From positions 1 through 27,404 of the forward strand of contig JBAXOA010000051.1 in NCBI GenBank assembly GCA_037133495.1: a stretch of DNA of 27,404 nt, read 5' to 3'. Position numbers and translations under genes: made by a program. Source of the stretch: JAAFHB01 sp037133495. GTDB lineage: Bacteria; Bacteroidota; Bacteroidia; Bacteroidales; Prolixibacteraceae. The notes under the pieces are model-generated. The model had not been told where the DNA came from. It saw only the letters and a program-made list of their open reading frames with translations, and made no database searches. Positions 8,818-16,656 of the stretch are shown in pieces. Within the stretch, counting starts at the first letter, position 1. Each line of letters begins with the position of its first letter.

Positions 8818-9651
8818 TCAAAGATTTAATCCCAACGAAATGGAAGGTGTGTATCCTAAAGTCTCGTGATGCGCCAATGCAACATCAACAATTACATTTT
8901 TATATTTATAGCCAAAACCGGCTGAATGCTGAATTGGTTTACCTGAAAGACCAAACCGAAGGGAAAAAGCATCAGTAAATTTATATTCAATCCCGGTGGT
9001 GATATTTAAAGGTTTATCAATGCAATATGCCACGGCGCTGACGAAAAGAAGGTTTTCGGATCCCTTTACTGCAATGCCGGAAGTAGCTCCGGATGGAAGT
9101 TTCGATTTAAGATTAAGAGATTCAATTGAGGCGCGTGAAGGATTGAAAATATGCAAGCCAAATGTCAGATTATTGGCAGTTTTGTAAATCACACCAAAAT
9201 CGACAAAAAAAGTTCCCAAACTCTTCGTTTGCTCAGGAAAACCTGTCAAAAAATAGTTGAACCTGATACCGGCAGAAAATTTTTTACCCAGTGATTTAGC
9301 GAATGCTAAACCAAAATGTGTTTCAGTATAACCGTCAATACCTTTCTGTTGCAAACTAAATGCAAAAGTAGCGACAGGCAATGGAGAAATTATTACGAGA
9401 CACTTTTGCGCAAACCCATTAATCATGAATGGTTGACGATAATCAACAGCAAGGGTAAAATTGGTAATATAAGCTAGAGCTGCCTGATTATTAAAAACAG
9501 AAAAAGGGGTGATAAGAACAACACCTGCATTGCCAAGAGACACTTCTTTCGCTCCAATCTGGGTTTCCTCTCCGATTGAAAGCCCCTTCAACAGAGAGAT
9601 GAATAACACGGCAAGTGTTAAAAAACCAGATTTTAATATGGTTCGGTTCAT
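8818..9651 (-). CDS. PorV/PorQ-like outer-membrane beta-barrel protein
   Basis: The 277-residue protein has a signal peptide (to about residue 25, LTLAVLFISLLKGLS). It then has the pattern IGAKEVSLGNAGVVL followed by FNNQAALA, which resembles the N-terminal plug region of PorV/PorQ and FadL-type barrels (typically a LGxAGVA...NPAxLA pattern). The rest is amphipathic beta-strands ending SISLGLNL. PorV-type proteins are outer-membrane components, some of them shuttling cargo of the type IX secretion system; assigning this copy to that system is inference. No further type IX genes are in the window. It is the first gene of a likely two-gene operon with the HHH-barrel protein. The 138-bp upstream gap shows no clear promoter match. 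Confidence 0.7.
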   Translation of the reverse strand: MNRTILKSGFLTLAVLFISLLKGLSIGEETQIGAKEVSLGNAGVVLITPFSVFNNQAALAYITNFTLAVDYRQPFMINGFAQKCLVIISPLPVATFAFSLQQKGIDGYTETHFGLAFAKSLGKKFSAGIRFNYFLTGFPEQTKSLGTFFVDFGVIYKTANNLTFGLHIFNPSRASIESLNLKSKLPSGATSGIAVKGSENLLFVSAVAYCIDKPLNITTGIEYKFTDAFSLRFGLSGKPIQHSAGFGYKYKNVIVDVALAHHETLGYTPSISLGLNL

Positions 9652-9789
9652 TCAGATTCGCGTAATCAAAACGCAAATACCTCCAAACAACAAGTTTAGT
9701 TTTAATCGGGATGTGGTTAAACCTGGAAGGATATTATCTTTTGATCACTTTATCTAATTTACAAAAAAATAATTTAAAAAACAGACTTA

Positions 9790-10296
9790 TCAGTTGGTTT
9801 TAAATGGATATTTCACTTTTGACAATTCAGCGTTTGCCTCGACAATCTTACTTTTAAGGTTTTCCTTAAAAGTGATTAGTCTGGCCATAAGTATTTCATC
9901 ACCCGAGGCAATAATCTGTGCTGCAAGGATTGCCGCATTGCCCGATCCGTTGAGCGCTACGGTTGCTACCGGGACACCCGGAGGCATTTGAAGTATGGCC
10001 AAAATAGCGTCCCATCCTTCGAGGCTGGATTTAATAGGAACTCCGATTACCGGGATGGGGGTCATTGCAGCGATTACACCCGGTAAATGTGCAGCCATTC
10101 CGGCTGCAGCGATGATTACCTTAATACCACGGTCATAAGCACCCTTGGCAAATCTCTCAACCTCTTCTGGAGTACGGTGAGCAGATAATGCATGCATCTC
10201 GAAGGGTATTTCAAAATCATTTAAGATCCGGGCAGCGCCCTCCATTACAGGAAGATCTGAAGTGCTACCCATAATAATACTCACTTTTGGATTCAT
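9790..10296 (-). CDS. purE: N5-carboxyaminoimidazole ribonucleotide mutase, PurE class I
   Basis: PurE converts N5-CAIR to CAIR in de novo purine synthesis, using the product of PurK. The 168 residues match the usual length of class I PurE. Visible motifs are IIMGSTSDLPVM (residues 7-18, nucleotide phosphate binding), ALSAHRTPEE (36-45, with the catalytic-site H40) and AAGMAAHLPG (64-73, H70), then PVIGVPIKSSLEG and MPPGVPVATVALNG. The GMAAHLPG form points to the bacterial mutase and not to the class II carboxylase. No purK is present in the window, so it must be elsewhere. The gene diverges from hpt, another purine gene, across a 202-bp region with promoters for both. Confidence 0.96.
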   Translation of the reverse strand: MNPKVSIIMGSTSDLPVMEGAARILNDFEIPFEMHALSAHRTPEEVERFAKGAYDRGIKVIIAAAGMAAHLPGVIAAMTPIPVIGVPIKSSLEGWDAILAILQMPPGVPVATVALNGSGNAAILAAQIIASGDEILMARLITFKENLKSKIVEANAELSKVKYPFKTN

Positions 10297-10343
10297 AATT
10301 GATCAAAATAATTGGTTCGGTAAATAACTTTTCACTATATTTA

Positions 10344-10377
10344 CAAAATTAAGCTTTTTTACATAATCGAAGTCAAA
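10344..10377 (-). promoter_or_regulatory. Promoter of purE
   Basis: On the minus strand, TTTG (complement of 10374-10377) is followed after 22 bases by TAATTTTG (complement of 10344-10351), a match to TTTG-N19-23-TAnnTTTG. The predicted leader before the purE ATG is about 40 bases. Confidence 0.5.
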
Positions 10378-10425
10378 TACTGATACAACGCTGGTTATTT
10401 TTCGTAAGCGGGATAAAAGAATTTC

Positions 10426-10433
10426 TATCTTTG
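10426..10433 (+). promoter_or_regulatory. -7 promoter element of the hpt-adk unit
   Basis: TATCTTTG followed by C is a full match to TAnnTTTG(C). The -33 region has TTTTTCG in place of a clear TTG. It lies about 100 bases upstream of the preferred hpt start and faces the purE promoter. Confidence 0.5.
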
Positions 10434-10531
10434 CACGCTTAATTCCGGCCTTACGGAGGCATTTCGAATTATAATTAGTTAATGATCAGTAATCAGGTAT
10501 GATTTCGCCTTCGGGTATAAAAGAGAGACGC

Positions 10532-11074
10532 ATGAAACGAATTAAGCTTTGGGATAAAGAGTTTGAGATTTCCTTATCATATGAAGAGATCCAAACAGCC
10601 ATCACCGGGATGGCCGAAAAAATGATCGTAGATTTGGAGGGAAAAGAGACACTTTTCATTTGCATTTTGAACGGAGCGTTCATGTTTGCCTCTGAATTAA
10701 TGAAAAAAGTTGAACTCACCGACGCTGAGATCTCATTTTTAAAGCTGGCATCTTACTCCGGAACAAATTCCATAGGAGAGGTTAAAGAACTTATCGGGTT
10801 AAACGAGGAGGTAGCCGGACGCGCAATTGTAATTCTGGAAGATATTGTTGACAGTGGTCATACAATGAGGGGCGTTAAAGATCAATTGATCCAAAAAGGA
10901 GCAAAAGAGGTGAAAATTGCAACCCTGCTTTTCAAGCCTGACGCATTAAAGGTTGACCTCTCCCTTGACTATGTAGGACTTGTTATTCCAAACGATTTTA
11001 TTGTCGGATTTGGACTTGATTACGACCGTCGCGGACGGAACTTCAAAGATATTTACACACTTGTACAAGAATAA
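10532..11074 (+). CDS. hpt: Hypoxanthine phosphoribosyltransferase
   Basis: The enzyme salvages hypoxanthine (often also guanine) with PRPP to give IMP/GMP in the cytoplasm. The PRPP-binding signature VILEDIVDSGHT (residues 100-111) is intact. The flexible-loop region LASYSGTNSIGEVK, the purine-binding KPDAL segment and IPNDFIVGFGLDYD near the C-terminus are all typical. I prefer the ATG at 10532 (MKRIKLWDKEFEIS), giving 180 residues, the family's usual size. An in-frame ATG at 10499 would add 11 residues (MISPSGIKERR) with no counterpart I know. adk follows 23 bases downstream on the same strand, so the two nucleotide-metabolism genes are probably co-transcribed. Confidence 0.93.
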   Translation: MKRIKLWDKEFEISLSYEEIQTAITGMAEKMIVDLEGKETLFICILNGAFMFASELMKKVELTDAEISFLKLASYSGTNSIGEVKELIGLNEEVAGRAIVILEDIVDSGHTMRGVKDQLIQKGAKEVKIATLLFKPDALKVDLSLDYVGLVIPNDFIVGFGLDYDRRGRNFKDIYTLVQE

Positions 11075-11097
11075 TTAAAGAATTAAAAAATACAAAA

Positions 11098-11685
11098 ATG
11101 CTTAATCTAGTGCTATTTGGCCCTCCTGGAGCCGGAAAAGGTACTCAGGCAATCTTTTTAGCTCAATTATTCAATTTAGAACATCTGTCAACAGGAGATC
11201 TTTTACGTAAGGAAATTGCCGCAAAAACGGAGCTGGGGTATATTGCGGCCGAACTCATCGACAGAGGTGAATTAGTGCCTGATTCCATCGTTATTTCAAT
11301 GATTGAAGCCAGATTAAAAAAACGAAAAACAACAGTAGGCTTTATCTTCGATGGATTTCCACGGACGGTTACTCAGGCTCAGGTTCTCGACAAACTCCTC
11401 CGAAAACATCATTCAAAAGTTTCAGTTATGCTTTGCCTTGTGGTTGAGAAAGACGAATTATTAGCTCGTCTGTCCAAAAGAGGACTTACATCAGGCAGAT
11501 GTGATGATTTAGAAACAAAAACCATTGAACATCGGATTGACATTTATAATGACAAAACAGCTCTGCTGATTAATTATTATGAAAGTCAGGGGAAATACCA
11601 TCCAATTCAGGGTACAGGATCAATTGAGGAAATTACTTCAAGGTTAACCGAAACAATACAAAGCTTTTTCAAAATGCCTGTATAA
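11098..11685 (+). CDS. adk: Adenylate kinase, short (LID-less) form
   Basis: Adenylate kinase equilibrates ATP and AMP with two ADP. The P-loop GPPGAGKGTQ is at residues 8-17, the NMP-binding arginine motif is in HLSTGDLLRKE, and FIFDGFPRTVTQAQ is the conserved central signature. At 195 residues it lacks the zinc-type LID insertion: RGLTSGRCDDLETKTIEHRI passes directly from the first LID arginine to the GRxDD motif. This short form is common in Bacteroidota. It follows hpt closely. Directly after its stop lies a remnant of an outer-membrane protein gene. Confidence 0.95.
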   Translation: MLNLVLFGPPGAGKGTQAIFLAQLFNLEHLSTGDLLRKEIAAKTELGYIAAELIDRGELVPDSIVISMIEARLKKRKTTVGFIFDGFPRTVTQAQVLDKLLRKHHSKVSVMLCLVVEKDELLARLSKRGLTSGRCDDLETKTIEHRIDIYNDKTALLINYYESQGKYHPIQGTGSIEEITSRLTETIQSFFKMPV

Positions 11686-11686
11686 A

Positions 11687-11953
11687 AAAGTCTCTCCTAC
11701 CCTTTCGTTTAAAGGTGGTTACAACCTGGCAGACAATCTGTTTGGCGATATCTCAGCGGGCATTTGCTACTCCATTTTACCGAAAACCTCCCTCCTTCTG
11801 AATTTAGCGATAACCAACTACCGGTTTGAATCTACCCTCACCACGCTGGCAGGATTCTCTGATAAATATCCTTACAGTTACGACCCTGGCAAGATCGAGA
11901 ATATTGTGATAAAGAACTTTTTCCTTCAGTTCCGGACGGGATTAATATTCTAA
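11687..11953 (+). pseudogene. C-terminal remnant of an outer-membrane beta-barrel protein gene
   Basis: The 347 bp between adk and obg contain one frame that is open from 11648 to the TAA at 11951-11953 and reads like a barrel C-terminus. It includes VSPTLSFKGGYNLADNLFG, YSILPKTSLLLNLAITNYRF and a final IKNFFLQFRTGLIF ending in Phe, as in outer-membrane proteins. Codon choice looks coding. There is no ATG, GTG or TTG in the frame before the very end (one GTG about 18 codons from the stop), and no promoter in front of it. I read it as the leftover 3' end (about 88 codons) of a deleted gene. The barrel identity is inferred from strand pattern and terminal Phe; the exact family is not recognised. 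Confidence 0.6.
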
Positions 11954-11981
11954 GCACCTAACTGCCTGCAAGATGTGCCTA

Positions 11982-12011
11982 TTGTAGATTCAATTTAAGA
12001 TCGTACCTTTG
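11982..12011 (+). promoter_or_regulatory. Promoter of obg
   Basis: TTG (11982-11984), a 19-base spacer and TACCTTTG (12004-12011) followed by C form a perfect match to the Bacteroidota consensus. The obg ATG is 21 bases further on, giving a very short leader. It lies just after the remnant gene. Confidence 0.68.
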
Positions 12012-12032
12012 CCGTTCAATTAATACCCAAAA

Positions 12033-13019
12033 ATGGATTCGAATTTTGTTGATTATGTTAAAATAATGTGCCGTTCAGGACATGGGGGTCCGGGGTCAAG
12101 GCATTTCCGACGCGAGAAATTTTCGCCTAAGGGTGGGCCCGACGGTGGCGACGGCGGACGCGGAGGTCACATAATCCTGCGCGGGAACAGGCAGATGTGG
12201 ACGCTTCTTCATCTCAAATACAGAAAACACATCATAGCAGAATATGGCGGCTCAGGTGGAGCTTCTCGCAGTACCGGGAAGGACGGAGAGGATATCTATC
12301 TTGATGTTCCTTTGGGAACTATAGCGAAAGACGCAGAAACCGGAGAAGTACTTTTTGAAATCAACACCGAGGGTGAAACTATAATCATTGCTAAAGGAGG
12401 CCGTGGCGGACAAGGCAACACCCACTTTAAATCATCGACAATGCAAACTCCCCGCTTTGCTCAGCCAGGCGAGGATCTTGAAGAGGGCTGGAAGATACTG
12501 GAGCTCAAAATACTTGCAGATGTTGGTCTCGTTGGCTTCCCAAATGCCGGAAAATCGACTTTACTCTCAAAGGTTTCGGCTGCTAAGCCTGAAATTGCAG
12601 ATTATCCGTTTACAACGCTTGTACCCAATCTGGGAATAGTTGCTTACCGTGGGGATCAATCGTTTGTGATGGCTGATATCCCGGGAATAATCGAAGGGGC
12701 ACATGAAGGTAAAGGACTGGGATTAAGATTTTTAAGACACATAGAGAGAAATTCAATTCTGCTGTTTCTAATACCTGCAGACAGCAAGAATCATTACGAC
12801 GAATATCAGATTCTTTTAAATGAGCTCCTGCAATTCAACCCTGATCTTCTTGATAAACAACGCATTGTTGCAATATCAAAAAGCGATCTATTGGATCAGG
12901 ACTTAATGAATGACATCAGCAAGGAGATGAAAGAAATTCCGCACATTTTTTTCTCGTCCATCTCAGAAAGTGGGATTACGGAACTAAAAGATATTATTTG
13001 GAAATCACTCAACAGCTAA
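12033..13019 (+). CDS. obg: Obg-family GTPase
   Basis: Obg (CgtA) is an essential ribosome-associated GTPase involved in 50S assembly and stress control. The Gly-rich Obg fold spans residues 1-160 (SGHGGPGSRHFRREKFSPKG, GGDGGRGGH, GGRGGQGNTHF). The G domain follows with G1 GFPNAGKST (168-176), the switch-I region YPFTTL, G3 DIPGIIEGAHEGKGLG and G4 SKSD. At 328 residues it ends just after the G domain, so the variable C-terminal OCT extension of longer Obg proteins is absent; short forms are known in Bacteroidota. It has its own promoter, and a PAP2 phosphatase gene starts 12 bases after its stop. Confidence 0.96.
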   Translation: MDSNFVDYVKIMCRSGHGGPGSRHFRREKFSPKGGPDGGDGGRGGHIILRGNRQMWTLLHLKYRKHIIAEYGGSGGASRSTGKDGEDIYLDVPLGTIAKDAETGEVLFEINTEGETIIIAKGGRGGQGNTHFKSSTMQTPRFAQPGEDLEEGWKILELKILADVGLVGFPNAGKSTLLSKVSAAKPEIADYPFTTLVPNLGIVAYRGDQSFVMADIPGIIEGAHEGKGLGLRFLRHIERNSILLFLIPADSKNHYDEYQILLNELLQFNPDLLDKQRIVAISKSDLLDQDLMNDISKEMKEIPHIFFSSISESGITELKDIIWKSLNS

Positions 13020-13031
13020 AAAAAGGATAGT

Positions 13032-13724
13032 ATGGGAATTTTGGATCTGCTAAAAAGCTGGGATAAAGATCTTTTTCTATTTCTGAACGGCATGCACAGC
13101 CTACTGTGGGATTATTCTATGACTTTGTTTACCCTAACTCCTACCTGGACGCTTTTTTATGGAACAATTCTTATAATTATTGTAAATAAATACAACAAAA
13201 AATCCCTCTTTATTATTTTTGCACTTGCATTGCTGATTTTATGTGCCGATCAGTTTTCGGGTATATTGAAACACACGATCCAACGCCTGCGACCTTCAAA
13301 CGACCCGGTTATTGGTCATCTCACCCATATATTTTTCAATAAGGGAGGGGAGTTTGGATTTGTATCGGCTCATGCCGCCAATACATTTGCAATTGCTACT
13401 TTTACTTCTCTACTATTTAAAAACCGCAGGTATGCCATTTTTATTTTCCCATGGGCAATGATGATTGCGTACAGCAGAGTATATCTGGGAGTTCATTATC
13501 CTGGTGACATTCTTGGAGGCGCTATTTTAGGAATAGGAGTTGGCATCGCAATTTACAAATTACTTAAATACACTGAATCAAGATTAAGTCCGGTAAATCT
13601 GTTTGCCCGAAACCCATTAAAAAACAGAGAGGCCAGTCTGATTATTATAACAGGGCTATTTATTATGATCATGTGCATTGGTGTAATAACCTTATTAATT
13701 CAGAACAAATTAATCACCGGTTAA
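13032..13724 (+). CDS. PAP2-family membrane phosphatase (undecaprenyl-pyrophosphatase-like)
   Basis: This integral membrane protein has about five hydrophobic segments and the three-part acid phosphatase signature. The parts are KHTIQRLRP (K80-P88, KX6RP), VSAHAANT (111-118, H114, replacing the usual PSGH) and SRVYLGVHYPGD (148-159, SRX5HX3D). The catalytic Lys, Arg, His and Asp are all present, so it should be active. Family members remove phosphate from undecaprenyl pyrophosphate, lipid A or phosphatidylglycerol phosphate on the periplasmic side; the substrate here cannot be told. A further C-terminal helix (about 203-226) extends beyond the core. It is 12 bases after obg and probably in its transcript. 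Confidence 0.87.
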   Translation: MGILDLLKSWDKDLFLFLNGMHSLLWDYSMTLFTLTPTWTLFYGTILIIIVNKYNKKSLFIIFALALLILCADQFSGILKHTIQRLRPSNDPVIGHLTHIFFNKGGEFGFVSAHAANTFAIATFTSLLFKNRRYAIFIFPWAMMIAYSRVYLGVHYPGDILGGAILGIGVGIAIYKLLKYTESRLSPVNLFARNPLKNREASLIIITGLFIMIMCIGVITLLIQNKLITG

Positions 13725-13747
13725 CTGCATTTGAAACACCAAATTCT

Positions 13748-14002
13748 TCAGCGAAGTATCTTCTTCACCGGTGCAGTTTTTGGCTCCATGGGGCCACGTT
13801 TGTAGATAATCAGTCCATTTAGAAAATTACGAAGCAATTGATCACCGCACTCTTTGTAATTTGGGTGGTCTTCGTTACGAAAGAATGCTCCTAATTCGCT
13901 TTCTGTTATATTGAAATCAACTAGTTTAAGAATTTCAATAATATCCGTATTTTTCAATTTAAGTGCTACCCGTAGTTTTTTTAATATATCGTTATTAGTC
14001 AT
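13748..14002 (-). CDS. YehS-like DUF1456 protein, single repeat
   Basis: The 84 residues match the DUF1456 (YehS) repeat: NNDILKKLRVALKLKNTDII, then VDFNITESELGAFFRNEDHP, YKECGDQLLRNFLNGLII and KRGP. YehS proteins normally carry two such repeats in about 150 residues; here there is only one, followed by a basic tail. The function of the family is not established to my knowledge. The start ATG (complement of 14000-14002) is the only sensible one. It is convergent with the PAP2 gene (23-bp gap) and lies downstream of glutamine synthetase, but is separated from it by a strong terminator, so it needs its own promoter. Confidence 0.75.
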   Translation of the reverse strand: MTNNDILKKLRVALKLKNTDIIEILKLVDFNITESELGAFFRNEDHPNYKECGDQLLRNFLNGLIIYKRGPMEPKTAPVKKILR

Positions 14003-14074
14003 AGGAGGGGAAGATAATTAGGAATTAAGATCATTGAACATTGTTCATTAAGTATTGATCATTCAATTGCAGTG

Positions 14075-14082
14075 CAAATTTA
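14075..14082 (-). promoter_or_regulatory. Possible -7 element of the DUF1456 gene
   Basis: On the minus strand the bases read TAAATTTG, matching TAnnTTTG, about 73 bases before the ATG. The expected -33 position falls inside the glutamine synthetase terminator hairpin and has no TTG, so confidence is low. Confidence 0.3.
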
Positions 14083-14094
14083 CGAAAAGAATCA

Positions 14095-14125
14095 AAAAAG
14101 CCACCCTTTGCGAGGATGGCTTTTT
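14095..14125 (-). terminator. Intrinsic terminator of glnN
   Basis: AAAAAGCCA (14095-14103) pairs with TGGCTTTTT (14117-14125), with further CCT/AGG pairing inside a short loop. The minus strand continues into a run of T. It lies 22 bases after the glutamine synthetase stop and is nearly symmetrical, so it could also stop plus-strand transcripts. Confidence 0.85.
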
Positions 14126-14147
14126 AATAATTTACATAAACGGAAGC

Positions 14148-16337
14148 TTATCTTGTGAAAAGCAATTCGCGGTATTTTGGCAATGGCCAGTATTCATTGT
14201 CAACCACCTCTTCGAGCTTGTCGATATGATAACGGATTGTTTCGAGGTAAGGACGAACAGTTTTCTCGTATGCGAAGGCTTTATCTTTACCGTGTTCGAT
14301 AAGATTAGCTACTTTGCGGGCTTCTGTCATTTCAATCACCTGTGATTTAATCGTAGAGATATGGTTTGAAATCTTTCTGATTAAATCGAGACGTGCACCA
14401 GCCAATTCTTTAAACTCCTCATCGGAGAAGATCTCTTTCAATCCTTTCACGTTTTCAATCAATGAAGTCTGGTACGAAATTGCAGTTGGAACAATGTGGT
14501 TGCTTGCAATATCGCCAAGTACGCGAGACTCGATCTGGATTTTCTTGGTATATTTTTCCATCTCGACTTCTACCCGCGCCTCGATTTCAATTGGCGTGAA
14601 GATACCAAGATCAGAGAATACTTTGCGGGATTTGTCAGACAGATAAGCTTCCAATGCCTGAGGTACACTTTTAATATTGGTCAAACCACGACGCTCAGCT
14701 TCTTCGGCCCACTCTTTGCTATAGCCATTTCCATCAAAACGAACGACTTTACATTCAATGATATATTTTTTAAGAACCTGAAAAATTGCTTCATCTTTCT
14801 TAACATCCTTTTCCATCAAAACATCAACATCCTTCTTAAACATGATCAGCTGTGCTGCAACTACGGTATTAAGGGCAATCATCGCGGAAGCACAGTTAGC
14901 AGAAGAACCGACTGCACGGAATTCAAACCTGTTGCCGGTAAAAGCGAATGGCGAAGTACGGTTACGATCGGTATTGTCAAGTAAGATTTCAGGAATACGG
15001 CCGATATTCAGTTTAAGTGATGTTTTTTCATCAGGAGTCATCTTCCGGTCATTCACATTCTCTTCGAGCAGGTCGAGCATTCTGTTTACTTCTGTTCCCA
15101 GGAAGGAAGAAATAATTGCAGGTGGAGCTTCATTCGCTCCCAAACGGTGAGCGTTGCTTGCTGATACGATTGACGCACGCAGTAAATCCTGATTATCGTA
15201 AACAGCCTTAATGGTATTAACGATAAAAGTAAGAAACTGAAGATTTGATTTAGGATTCTTTCCAGGAGAATAAAGGTTAACTCCTGTATTTGTAGAGAGC
15301 GACCAGTTATTATGTTTTCCAGAACCATTAATTCCGGAGAAAGGTTTTTCGTGTAACAAAATACAGAAGCTATGGTGACGGGCAATTTTAGCCATCAAGT
15401 CCATTATCAACTGATTATGGTCATTTGCAAGATTTACTTCTTCGAATATTGGAGCAAGTTCAAACTGATTCGGAGCCACTTCGTTATGACGTGTTTTACA
15501 GGGAATTCCTAATTTATAGGCTTCATTTTCGAGATCCTGCATAAACATTGCAACTCTTTCAGGAATCGATCCGAAATAATGATCTTCCAGCTGCTGATCT
15601 TTGGCCGAAGAGTGTCCCATAAGGGTGCGTCCAGTAAGAATAAGGTCAGGGCGTGCAAAATACAATGCTTCGTCAACCAGAAAGTACTCCTGCTCCCATC
15701 CAAGGTTAGCCTGAACCTGGGTTACATTTTTATCAAACAGCTGACAAACTTCAACTGCTGCTTTATCAACAACGTTTAAAGCTTTTAACAATGGTGCTTT
15801 ATAGTCTAGCGCTTCACCGGTATAAGAAATAAATACGGTAGGAATTGAAAGAGTCGTGCCAACTATGAAAGCAGGTGAAGATACGTCCCATGCGGTGTAA
15901 CCCCTTGCTTCAAAAGTATTACGAATACCTCCGCTTGGAAAAGAAGATGCATCGGGCTCCTGCTGTGCAAGAAGTTTGCCGGAGAAACTTTCAACCACGC
16001 CACCAAGTTCTGAATGATCGATAAATGCATCGTGCTTCTCAGCCGTTCCGTCGGTCAAAGGATGAAACCAGTGCGTGTAATGAGTTGCCCCATTTTCCAT
16101 CGCCCATGCTTTCATTCCAATAGCAACCTGATCGGCAATTTTACGATCAATCGTTGTTCCATTGTCTATTGCATCGATAATCCCTTTGAAGGATTCTTTC
16201 GATAAATACTTTTTCATTTTAGGACGATCAAAAACCAACATCCCGTAATAATCAGAAGTGAGATTTTCCTCACGTTTTACAGGGACAGGCTTTCTCGAAC
16301 TAAGAATTTCAAGAGCTTTAAATCTTAATGTTGCCAT
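14148..16337 (-). CDS. glnN: Glutamine synthetase type III
   Basis: This enzyme makes glutamine from glutamate, ammonia and ATP. The 729-residue length and sequence fit the GSIII family known from Bacteroides and cyanobacteria, much larger than GSI (about 470). Visible motifs: GWEQEYFLVD (213-222, metal-binding glutamates), RHNEVAPNQFELAP (283-296), NGSGKHNNWSLST (337-349, glutamate/ATP binding) and NRTSPFAFTGNRFEFRAVGS (459-478, active-site arginines). The N-terminal 130 residues (ending SSFPSGGIRNTFEARGYTAW) and the long helical C-terminus are specific to type III. It stands alone, with a 319-bp upstream gap and its own terminator. That gap (16338-16656) is AT-rich and, apart from the terminator of the dipeptidase gene, shows nothing I can name. 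Confidence 0.96.
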   Translation of the reverse strand: MATLRFKALEILSSRKPVPVKREENLTSDYYGMLVFDRPKMKKYLSKESFKGIIDAIDNGTTIDRKIADQVAIGMKAWAMENGATHYTHWFHPLTDGTAEKHDAFIDHSELGGVVESFSGKLLAQQEPDASSFPSGGIRNTFEARGYTAWDVSSPAFIVGTTLSIPTVFISYTGEALDYKAPLLKALNVVDKAAVEVCQLFDKNVTQVQANLGWEQEYFLVDEALYFARPDLILTGRTLMGHSSAKDQQLEDHYFGSIPERVAMFMQDLENEAYKLGIPCKTRHNEVAPNQFELAPIFEEVNLANDHNQLIMDLMAKIARHHSFCILLHEKPFSGINGSGKHNNWSLSTNTGVNLYSPGKNPKSNLQFLTFIVNTIKAVYDNQDLLRASIVSASNAHRLGANEAPPAIISSFLGTEVNRMLDLLEENVNDRKMTPDEKTSLKLNIGRIPEILLDNTDRNRTSPFAFTGNRFEFRAVGSSANCASAMIALNTVVAAQLIMFKKDVDVLMEKDVKKDEAIFQVLKKYIIECKVVRFDGNGYSKEWAEEAERRGLTNIKSVPQALEAYLSDKSRKVFSDLGIFTPIEIEARVEVEMEKYTKKIQIESRVLGDIASNHIVPTAISYQTSLIENVKGLKEIFSDEEFKELAGARLDLIRKISNHISTIKSQVIEMTEARKVANLIEHGKDKAFAYEKTVRPYLETIRYHIDKLEEVVDNEYWPLPKYRELLFTR

Positions 16338-16613
16338 AATTATTGATATTTAACGATTAAAATATTTCTAAATAATTTTCAGCTAAATTACACTTTTTTC
16401 ATATACACCCCTATATTTTTATGCGTTTTTCAAATAATTCATATTATTTTAACATTAAATCAGACAATAATGCAATACTTACACGATTTCACCCTAATTT
16501 ATTCCGTTTTTATAAATTTTCACCTTAACTATAACAGATAATTGCATTTTCTTCGGGCAGGGATTGGCTCAATCGTGAAGAATGATCATCCTAAAATTGA
16601 AACAAAAAAGAAA

Positions 16614-16632
16614 ATCCGGCAAAAAACCGGAT
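16614..16632 (-). terminator. Intrinsic terminator after the M20 dipeptidase gene
   Basis: ATCCGG (16614-16619) pairs with CCGGAT (16627-16632) around a seven-base loop. On the minus strand the stem is followed by TTTTCTTTTTTG. It lies 25 bases after the dipeptidase stop and closes the metal-efflux/dipeptidase gene run. Confidence 0.7.
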
Positions 16633-16656
16633 ATTTCATCAGAAGATGATTTCTTT

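Noticed and set aside
10434..10498. Purine riboswitch in the hpt or purE leader
   Set aside because: The leaders are too short and lack the conserved purine aptamer loops.
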